Origin: Chloroflexota bacterium
GTDB lineage: Bacteria > Chloroflexota > Anaerolineae > UBA4142
Length of the DNA: 13,094 nucleotides
Reading direction: 5' to 3'
Assembly (NCBI GenBank): GCA_023380675.1
Contig: JAMCRS010000191.1
Span: 1 to 13,094, forward strand
This document shows, piece after piece, positions 8,200 to 13,035 of the stretch (positions are counted from its first letter, which is position 1; each line of letters starts with the position of its first letter). The notes beneath the pieces are model-generated. The model was not told where the DNA came from and made no database searches. It saw nothing but the letters and a program-made list of their open reading frames with translations. The position numbers were made by a program, and so were the translations under genes.

Positions 8200-8377
8200 T
8201 TATTCCTTCTTGGCGGGTGACACTCGAATGTCGACACTCAAGCTGCGGCCGACTTGTTCGAGATCCGCTTGCCAACTCTGGCCCGGTCTGTCGAGCGGGA
8301 CAGCCACCAGCGCGGACATTGTAAACAGGGGAGTGCCGCTGATCGGCGCCCAGTCGGGCCATGCGACTGGCTTCCAC
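8200..8377 (-). pseudogene. Remnant of a second GcvR-like ACT-domain gene
   Basis: Bases 8200-8350 match the 3' end of the intact ACT gene (3723-3873) with 10 mismatches in 151, including the stop codon. Bases 8351-8377 match 4140-4166 with one mismatch in 27. The 266 bases between these blocks are missing, and 266 is not a multiple of three, so the EASRMARLG part and the APISGTPLF part lie in different frames. The first roughly 30 codons are also gone. In the conserved tail only 3 of 49 residues differ, most nucleotide changes being silent, so the copy was probably functional before it broke. It lies 93 bases upstream of recQ in the same orientation. It forms a direct repeat with the intact gene about 4.5 kb away, with recQ and dprA between. 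Confidence 0.88.
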
Positions 8378-8386
8378 TTGGGTCTT

Positions 8387-8415
8387 CCTCCTATCGAGAT
8401 CCCAGTTGCATTATA
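8387..8415 (-). promoter_or_regulatory. Extended -10 promoter and strong RBS in front of the ACT remnant
   Basis: On the minus strand TGT-TATAAT (-10 at 8415-8410, with the TG of an extended -10) is followed by AGGAGG at 8392-8387. Nine bases later a GTG at 8377 starts a 61-codon frame to 8192. In the intact gene that GTG is an internal valine codon. No good -35 is visible. These signals probably belonged to the lost 5' end of the remnant gene and may still drive transcription toward recQ. Confidence 0.45.
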
Positions 8416-8665
8416 ACACAGGACGTCTTGCCAGACCTTGTTGCGATTTCCTACCGAGGTACCTGTCGCACCGCAGATCGTGCGAGAATGATTTTGCAGG
8501 CATTCGGCCGTGCATATTCCTCTCTTTGCGCGCAACCCTTGCGACGAGACGCGGCGAGCCAAGGGATGGCATTACTCATGAACGTCCATCATTCCCAGTG
8601 CTGCGGAATTGGTCGTTATTCCGCGCAAAAGTCAATACGCACCTCGCCGAGCTGCATTGTTGAAA
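8416..8665. other. Gene-free stretch with a short inverted repeat
   Basis: I see no credible gene between the remnant's promoter and the stop of the LUD-domain gene. GCGGAAT at 8603-8609 pairs with ATTCCGC at 8618-8624 around an 8-base loop, about 40 bases beyond the LUD gene stop. It could help end or stabilise that transcript, but no T-tract follows. Confidence 0.4.
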
Positions 8666-9316
8666 TCAGACGCCGATCGGCTGACGAACCAGCACCACGG
8701 TCATACGGCCAGCCAGCCACTCTCGCTCGATGATGAGAATCTTGCCGAGCACAGTGCCCGTATTCAACCTCTCGCGCACTCGGGCGTCTTCCCACGGAAA
8801 GACGTGCTCGCGGATTCGCTTCAAGGCCGTATCTAGGTCGGGTACGATCTTCTGGCTGCCCACTACAAAGATGACTTTGTCGCCGCCGGCAGCATACGGG
8901 CCCAATTGGCTCCCTGTGGCTGAAGTCGCGACCAATATGCCGTCCCCGGTGAGAGCGTTGACGCTACCAAGCATAATGTCAGGCGCCGCGATCAGTTTCC
9001 GGATCTCACGCCCTTGGGTTTTGCGATCCATCTTCATATAGCGATCCCGCAGAAAGTCGTATCGCCCGGGTTCCTGGAGCGCCTGGAAGATACCGGCGTC
9101 TTCGAGTGTCTTGGATTTGCCGGCATGCGCCTCTGCGCCTTCGGGAAGTCGCTCCAGAACCACCTGACGGGCGCCGTCACCGTCGTCCACCACCACGACC
9201 TCGATATTCCGTTCTCTCAGCTTGGCGGCGACGTGCTGAATCGTTTCCTCAGGCGCGGGACTGGAAAACTCTCCGTGTCCCTGGTCGACACCTGCGGTCT
9301 TCTGAGTTCCATTCAT
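8666..9316 (-). CDS. LUD-domain protein (LutC/YkgG-like)
   Basis: A 216-residue soluble protein of the LUD (DUF162) family. LutC, its best-known member, works with the iron-sulfur proteins LutA and LutB in lactate oxidation. Evidence is the sequence from about residue 110: PDIMLGSVNALTGDGI, then VATSATGSQLGPYAAGG, then VIFVVGSQKIVPDL and AL-RI-E. It fits the family pattern of a TG-rich loop followed by a buried beta strand and the conserved I-V-x-D-L. The ATG at 9316 has GGAGG eight bases upstream; an upstream in-frame TTG at 9331 would start inside that RBS, so I reject it. The start lies 4 bases after the stop of a DinB-like tail, which contributes the RBS, so it was probably translationally coupled. 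No lutA or lutB is seen, so a lactate role is not supported here. Confidence 0.87.
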   Translation of the reverse strand: MNGTQKTAGVDQGHGEFSSPAPEETIQHVAAKLRERNIEVVVVDDGDGARQVVLERLPEGAEAHAGKSKTLEDAGIFQALQEPGRYDFLRDRYMKMDRKTQGREIRKLIAAPDIMLGSVNALTGDGILVATSATGSQLGPYAAGGDKVIFVVGSQKIVPDLDTALKRIREHVFPWEDARVRERLNTGTVLGKILIIEREWLAGRMTVVLVRQPIGV

Positions 9317-9320
9317 GTAT

Positions 9321-9416
9321 CTACCCTCCAAGGGCCAATTCGATCTGATCCAGGTGATGGTTCGCGTGGCCTAGACCGGCGCGCAGCAGTAAATCGGCGA
9401 AGGACAGGTCACCGCT
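9321..9416 (-). pseudogene. C-terminal tail of a DinB-superfamily protein
   Basis: After an in-frame stop at 9419-9417, 31 codons read through to TAG at 9321. They contain LLLRAGLGHANHHLDQIEL. The H-x2-HH-x2-QI pattern followed by a hydrophobic helix resembles the last metal-binding helix of DinB-fold proteins, a family that includes thiol-dependent S-transferases. The stop is 4 bases before the LUD-domain start and the tail carries its RBS, as expected for the end of a genuine upstream gene. All upstream parts (roughly 120-140 residues in the family) are absent. The assignment rests on one short motif. Confidence 0.45.
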
Positions 9417-9462
9417 TCACTGTCCTCTCCAAGGACGCGATCGACGCGTCTCAGCGGAATTC

Positions 9463-9891
9463 CTATGCTTCATCGAGACGAGCGATGGCCCGTTGGAATA
9501 CTTCGTACGGTTGCACACCCACGATGGCGTATTTTTCGTCGACGATGTACGTTGGAACTCCGGTGATTCCGATCTCCTGCGCCGCCGCGATCTGCGCTCC
9601 GACAGCCTCCGTGTACTTGCCGGTCTCCACTTCCTGCTGCATTTCGTCGGGGCTGAGCCCGGTTTCTTGCGCTGCCGCACGCAACACTTGCCAGCGACCG
9701 ATGTCCTTCCCCTCGCCGTAATACAGACGGAAAACCGTCCGATGGAATTCTATAGGCCTATCGTGTGCACGAGCGTACTCTGTCGCTTCGTGCGCGAGTC
9801 GTGTATTTGGGATCCGCGTGGGGGAAACCATCTCCATCCCTTGCACCAGTGTGCCCAACTCCTGCAACAATTCAACATTCGATTGAACCAC
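9463..9891 (-). pseudogene. 5'-truncated DsbA/FrnE-family oxidoreductase
   Basis: The 142 codons from GTG 9891 match the C-terminal two thirds of FrnE-like thioredoxin-fold proteins (DsbA superfamily, also annotated as 2-hydroxychromene-2-carboxylate isomerase-like). Motifs are SPTRIPNTRLAHEA, HRTVFRLYYGEGKDIG, AQEIGITGVPTYIVDEKYAI with the cis-proline loop GVPT, and GVQPYEVF. Family members are 200-240 residues and begin with a beta strand and a CPWC or CPYC active site; neither is present. The frame is open upstream to 10026 but has no start codon there, and it reads unrelated-looking sequence containing CARC. No Shine-Dalgarno precedes 9891. It is most likely a broken gene. If translated, the product would lack the catalytic cysteines and could at best be a structural fragment. 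Confidence 0.75.
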
Positions 9892-9948
9892 GATGCCATC
9901 TACTTCACACCGCGCGCATCGCTCACCAATGACGGCGACAAAACCGAT

Positions 9949-9977
9949 GGTGGAGGCTGGGTGAATATGCCTCCACC
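9949..9977. repeat. Perfect 9-bp hairpin upstream of the FrnE-like fragment
   Basis: GGTGGAGGC at 9949-9957 pairs with GCCTCCACC at 9969-9977 around an 11-base loop. On the minus strand the stem is followed by ATCGGTTTTG, a weak T-run, so it may act as a leaky terminator between the degraded region and the FrnE-like fragment. Confidence 0.45.
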
Positions 9978-9989
9978 CGCGTGTTGTGT

Positions 9990-10309
9990 CGTCTTGGATC
10001 TTCAGTCCGCCGAGACTGCGGGCTTCCTACAAAGTATGCGCCCTCCAGGCTTGCCGCCTGCTCATAATCGCGGCGGGAAAGCTGCATGTGGCGGCCTCGA
10101 CTTTGCCCCAGTCGATCAAAATAGTGGGCGTGATAGGGATAGAATTCGTCATCAACAACGTCGTCTGTAACAAGTAGTTCCCGGGGTAGGCTTCTTTGCC
10201 ACGCGCCTCGGCAAATTTCAGGTTGACGGGAACGATTCGGTACGTGAGCTGCCTTTGGCAGACGGGGATGGTGAGGCTGGGCCCAAGTTTTCTTGCTCCT
10301 CGGCCGCAC
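9990..10309 (-). pseudogene. Unidentified coding-like stretch that changes frame (possible decayed gene)
   Basis: GTG 10309 has GGAGG six bases upstream and lies 11 bases after the DoxX-like tail stop, the position of the next gene in an operon. That frame runs to 9923. Protein-like sequence appears in consecutive pieces in different frames. The first is RIVPVNLKFAEARGKEAYPG in one frame. It is followed without a gap by VTDDVVDDEFYPYHAHYFDR and LSRRDYEQAASLEGAYFVG in the GTG frame. A third piece (LGGLKIQDDTTRGW) then lies in the frame of the FrnE-like fragment. I do not recognise a family. Coding-like codon use across two junctions suggests one or two frameshifts, but chance cannot be excluded. 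Confidence 0.3.
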
Positions 10310-10320
10310 GTGTGTCCTCC

Positions 10321-10446
10321 CTACAGAGGGACCATGACAAAACGGCCATAAACGACGAAGGCCGCCAAAGAAGACTCGCAGAAGCGATCAGCTGTTCGAT
10401 CCGGTTGTCTTTCCGTTTGACTTGCATTTGGCTCGACCTGTTTCAT
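10321..10446 (-). pseudogene. C-terminal tail of a second DoxX-like protein (41-codon ORF)
   Basis: A 41-codon frame starts at ATG 10446, overlapping the dehydrogenase stop by four bases (ATGA), and ends at TAG 10321. Its last 15 residues, LAAFVVYGRFVMVPL, match the end of the nearby DoxX-like protein (LAAAVAYGRFVIVPL) at 12 of 15 positions. The underlying DNA differs mostly at third codon positions, the signature of old divergence under selection for protein. The first 25 residues show no similarity and no membrane helix, so the rest of the gene was lost and the start is probably accidental. The ATGA overlap could still permit coupled translation of a small peptide. Confidence 0.6.
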
Positions 10447-11483
10447 TTGACGAGTTCACGAACACTCAGTGGAGGGATGGGTCGCGGGCCAGTACGCCTT
10501 AGACCGTTAACCGAGAAACGGCGCTCGCTTGCTCGATGTATTGTACTCTGGTCTGGTCCACGAGAAAAACCGCGGCCGTGTCCGGTTTCGCCGAGCGCGT
10601 GCGCCTTTTTGGCATCTGCAATCGGGAACACGTTGGTGACTTGTACCTTGATCTTGCCCGATTCGATCAGATTCGTGATCTCCCTCAGCTTCCCTCCATC
10701 GCCGGCGGGATCGGACGAACCCACTCCATCGGCCTTCAAGCCGCGCTCTTTCGCTTCTTCTTCGGGCGGTTGCCCTGCGACCGTGATATACTGGCCGCCG
10801 CGGCGCAAAGTCTGCAGCGAGCGCACGCCGGTGTCTCCACCGACGGTATCGATCACGAGATCGATATCATGAACAGCGGACTCAACTGCATGGGTCTGGT
10901 AGTCGACGACCGACTCCGCGCCAAGCGACCGTACAAAGTCGTGATTGTTCGCCGAGGCCGTCCCGACAACGCGTGCTTGTTTCCAACGCGCCAACTGTAT
11001 CGCAAATATACCGACGCCGCCCGCAGCCCCCAAGACGAGTACGCGTTGCCCCGCCTTTAGATCTGCTCTCTCGAATGCACGCCAAGCTGTCAACGCGCCG
11101 ACTGGCACCGCCGCGGCTTGGTCGAAACTGAGCGAGCCGGGCTTTGGGGCCAAAGCGGTTGCGAGCACAACCGCGTATTCGGCGTTCGTGCCCGACCCTG
11201 TGCCGTAAACCGCCTGACCCTTATGCAGGTCCGTCACCCCTGGCCCGATCTCTTCGACGATGCCTGCCAACTCAATGCCAGGCGTGACCGGGAATTGCGC
11301 GGGCATGAATTGACGGTACATCCCGGAGCGCATTTTCCAATCCCAAGGATTGACTCCGGCTGCCTTAACGCGCACCAAAACGGCGCCCGGTCGTACTTCT
11401 GGTCGAGGCGTCGGTCCCAGGACAAGTTGCTCCGGTCCGCCGTAATCGTTATAGAGTACTGCCTGCATGGTAACATTCGACAT
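10443..11483 (-). CDS. Quinone-oxidoreductase-type (zinc-free MDR) NAD(P)H dehydrogenase with probable C-terminal frameshift
   Basis: This cytoplasmic medium-chain reductase is of the Qor type, which reduces quinones or activated double bonds with NADPH. Residues 6-140 are the GroES-like domain (GPEQLVLG, VKAAGVNPWDWKMRSG, PGIELAGIVEEIG). The nucleotide-binding motif LGAAGGVGIFAIQLA is at 151-165, and DLVIDTVGGD and KIKVQVTNVFPI follow. Structural zinc cysteines are absent, as in QOR enzymes. ATG 11483 has AAGGAG eight bases upstream. Up to GHGR (residue 304) the sequence is normal. It then reads 42 residues of unrelated RGFSRGPDQS-type tail, while the +1 frame gives VFLVDQTRVQYIEQAS and stops at 10499. 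A one-base frameshift near 10571, beside a run of five T, best explains this. It follows doxX by 24 bases and is surely in its operon. Confidence 0.87.
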   Translation of the reverse strand: MSNVTMQAVLYNDYGGPEQLVLGPTPRPEVRPGAVLVRVKAAGVNPWDWKMRSGMYRQFMPAQFPVTPGIELAGIVEEIGPGVTDLHKGQAVYGTGSGTNAEYAVVLATALAPKPGSLSFDQAAAVPVGALTAWRAFERADLKAGQRVLVLGAAGGVGIFAIQLARWKQARVVGTASANNHDFVRSLGAESVVDYQTHAVESAVHDIDLVIDTVGGDTGVRSLQTLRRGGQYITVAGQPPEEEAKERGLKADGVGSSDPAGDGGKLREITNLIESGKIKVQVTNVFPIADAKKAHALGETGHGRGFSRGPDQSTIHRASERRFSVNGLRRTGPRPIPPLSVRELVK

Positions 11484-11507
11484 GGATTATTCTCCTTACC
11501 TGTGTTA

Positions 11508-11879
11508 TCAAAGCGGCACGATCACAAAGCGCCCATATGCAACAGCGGCCGCCAGGACGAGCAAAATGAAGTTCCCAATCAGCATTGGAAACTCACGGCG
11601 CCGCGTGTGCGTGGCCATGGCTCCGAACATTACGAGCGCCAAGCCAACCGCTGCCACCGGCGTTAGCCAGGGGAGAATGCCCGTCGCGGCCGGCAGGATC
11701 AAACCGACAGCACCGAGCACCTCGGCGACGGCAATCGCGCGGAGGCTCCATGGGTCAAAATCTTCCACCCACGCCATTGTAGGTCCAAGCTGTTCCTTCG
11801 ACCGCAATAGCTTCGACATGCCAGCCATCAAGAAGATGACGGCTAGCAAAGCCGCGGCGATCCATAAGACAACATTCAT
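11508..11879 (-). CDS. DoxX-like family membrane protein
   Basis: A 123-residue integral membrane protein with four hydrophobic helices: residues about 2-20, 45-65 (AIAVAEVLGAVGLILPA), 70-90 (LTPVAAVGLALVMFGAM) and 100-120. The FLMAGMSKLL segment at the end of helix 1, the E-LG-GL pattern in helix 2 and the HTRRREFP loop are typical of the DoxX-like family. Relatives have been linked to redox, thiosulfate or oxidative-stress functions, but most are uncharacterised. ATG 11879 has AGGAG eight bases upstream; an upstream in-frame start (at 11900) lies before this RBS and is rejected. It is first in a leftward operon with the quinone-oxidoreductase-type gene, opposite a TetR gene, so it is probably induced by whatever ligand TetR senses. 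A tail of a second copy is at 10321-10446. Confidence 0.86.
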   Translation of the reverse strand: MNVVLWIAAALLAVIFLMAGMSKLLRSKEQLGPTMAWVEDFDPWSLRAIAVAEVLGAVGLILPAATGILPWLTPVAAVGLALVMFGAMATHTRRREFPMLIGNFILLVLAAAVAYGRFVIVPL

Positions 11880-11933
11880 TTTGGGAACTCCTTCCCTCAA
11901 GCTGTGTTAGGCATGTCGGCGTCCGGCCGCTCA

Positions 11934-11944
11934 ACGACAGTCGT
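11934..11944. promoter_or_regulatory. Second ACGAC/GTCGT palindrome (candidate operator)
   Basis: ACGAC-A-GTCGT is a perfect 11-base palindrome in the doxX leader. Its arms are identical to those of the site at 11971-11984, but the spacer is one base instead of four. It may be an auxiliary or degenerate TetR site. This is inference only. Confidence 0.4.
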
Positions 11945-11962
11945 GTTGGTATACAACGTTGG

Positions 11963-11991
11963 TTTACTAAACGACGATTGTCGTGTATACT
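11963..11991 (+). promoter_or_regulatory. Promoter of the tetR-family gene
   Basis: TTTACT at 11963-11968, a 17-base spacer and TATACT at 11986-11991 match the sigma70-type pattern well. The spacer contains the ACGAC-N4-GTCGT palindrome, which suggests autorepression by the encoded TetR protein. Confidence 0.6.
11971..11984. promoter_or_regulatory. Candidate TetR operator, ACGAC-GATT-GTCGT
   Basis: A perfect 5+5 palindrome with a 4-base centre lies between the -35 and -10 of the rightward promoter. It also lies directly downstream of the -10, around the likely start point, of the leftward doxX promoter. A repressor bound here would block both. Its position in a divergent tetR/operon region is typical of TetR-family operators. 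Confidence 0.6.
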
Positions 11992-12017
11992 ATACTCACA
12001 AGCATGTGCTCCGTCAA
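11989..12017 (-). promoter_or_regulatory. Promoter of the doxX-qor operon
   Basis: Reading leftward, TTGACG (12017-12012), a 17-base spacer and TATAGT (11994-11989) form a near-consensus promoter. Its -10 box overlaps the rightward tetR -10 (11986-11991), so the two polymerases compete for the same DNA. Confidence 0.6.
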
Positions 12018-12062
12018 TAAACAGATTTCGGATTCTGTTGCTTAGACAACACAGAGGCAAAA

Positions 12063-12797
12063 ATGTTGGCAGAAAAACACTTGACCGAGGAAAAGATCGA
12101 TCCCCGCACCAAGCGCACGCGGCAGTTGCTGATAAAGGCTTTTGAAGAACTGCTTGGAGAAAAGAGTTTCGAGGCAATTACAGTGCAGGATATTGCCGAC
12201 CGCGCCACGGTGAACCGCGCCACGTTCTACGCTCATTTCGAGGACAAATTCGATCTCATCGATCAGGCTTTCGACGAGGCGTTCGCGCAGGCACTGCACA
12301 AGAATGTGCCGCCCGGTTCAGAGTTCAGCCCGACGAACGTGCAACTGCTGATTCAGACCATTTGTGAATTCATGGAGCAATTGCATGGTCGATGCGAGAC
12401 ATCCAGTCACACGCAGATAGATTCTCGGCTGGAACAGCAAGTCAGGTTTCAGTTGCGCAAGGTCTTGCTGGAGTGGGTCAAGACGCGTGAGGATTTGTCA
12501 TCGTCTCGCCAGGACGCAGAGCTGCGGGCGACCATAACGAGCTGGGCCATCTACGGGGCATGCGTGTGGTGGAGTCAGGGGGAGCGAAAAGAATCCGCGC
12601 AGGAATTTCCACGGCGCGTGCTGCCGTTGATCATGGCCGGCCTGGAACCAGAGGGCAACCTTGGGTCCAAGGCGGCTCAGATGCGCCATGTTCAAGGTTA
12701 TCCCACCTTGCACGGCGTGAGCGTCGCAGTGGTCACAACATCCACCCGCTCTACGACGGAGAGAAGCTTGAGGCCCTCAAACAGATGTGTGTTTTAG
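12063..12797 (+). CDS. TetR/AcrR-family transcriptional repressor
   Basis: A TetR-type regulator whose N-terminal helix-turn-helix is clear: residues 14-67, with FEAITVQDIADRATVNRATFYAHFEDK and DLIDQAF. The ligand-binding domain follows to about residue 195 (VLPLIMAGL). ATG 12063 has AGAGG five bases upstream. The gene is transcribed away from doxX-qor and shares a palindrome-bearing promoter region with it, so it most likely represses itself and that operon until an unknown ligand binds. At 244 residues it is about 45 longer than usual. The tail after MAGLEPEG is serine/threonine/arginine-rich and low in order, which suggests loss of the original stop or a late frameshift. The DNA-binding assignment is firm; the ligand is unknown. 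Confidence 0.9.
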   Translation: MLAEKHLTEEKIDPRTKRTRQLLIKAFEELLGEKSFEAITVQDIADRATVNRATFYAHFEDKFDLIDQAFDEAFAQALHKNVPPGSEFSPTNVQLLIQTICEFMEQLHGRCETSSHTQIDSRLEQQVRFQLRKVLLEWVKTREDLSSSRQDAELRATITSWAIYGACVWWSQGERKESAQEFPRRVLPLIMAGLEPEGNLGSKAAQMRHVQGYPTLHGVSVAVVTTSTRSTTERSLRPSNRCVF

Positions 12798-12975
12798 GCT
12801 TGGACGGACGCCTAAGGGTGACACTGTGTTAACGCGACCTACGCCTCTGCCCAAATTGCGCAATCAGCCTGCGGCCCGCTCCTGACAAGTTGGCATCCCG
12901 GTTCCGCATATAGCTTACGGGCGACCTGTGCAGCGTAATAATGTGCCGCTCGGCTGGCTCGGCAGGGGGGTGGAG
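12798..12975. other. Intergenic region without a recognisable gene
   Basis: No supported gene. A short inverted repeat (TTAGGC at 12794-12799 and GCCTAA at 12810-12815) overlaps the end of the tetR frame and could be its transcription end, but no T-run follows. If the next gene is a transposase, the left end of that element should lie here; I could not identify its inverted repeat. Confidence 0.4.
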
Positions 12976-13003
12976 TTCACCTTGGGGGTAGGTTTGGTAT
13001 AAT
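12976..13003 (+). promoter_or_regulatory. Promoter of the gene at the right edge
   Basis: A perfect TATAAT at 12998-13003 has a weak TTCACC -35 at 12976-12981 (16-base spacer). The predicted start point is near 13010, only about 26 bases before the ATG. Confidence 0.5.
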
Positions 13004-13033
13004 GCGGGTCAACCGATTGGGAAGGAGACCCGC
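13004..13033 (+). promoter_or_regulatory. Hairpin that would mask the RBS in read-through transcripts
   Basis: GCGGGTC at 13004-13010 pairs perfectly with GACCCGC at 13027-13033. The AAGGAG ribosome site (13022-13027) lies at the loop-stem edge. A transcript from the local promoter would begin about at the end of the left arm and so could not form the stem, whereas transcripts entering from outside would. Confidence 0.45.
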
Positions 13034-13035
13034 CA

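Noticed and set aside
8200..8350. ACT direct repeats as integrase attachment sites
   Set aside because: No integrase, tRNA or short core crossover site is present; the repeats are diverged coding sequence, so gene duplication explains them.
8666..9316. Lactate utilisation operon (lutABC)
   Set aside because: Only a single LUD-domain protein is present, with no LutA/LutB iron-sulfur partners nearby.
9014..10170. Plus-strand frames over the LUD and FrnE-like region
   Set aside because: They are complementary to recognisable minus-strand protein sequence and contain no known motif.
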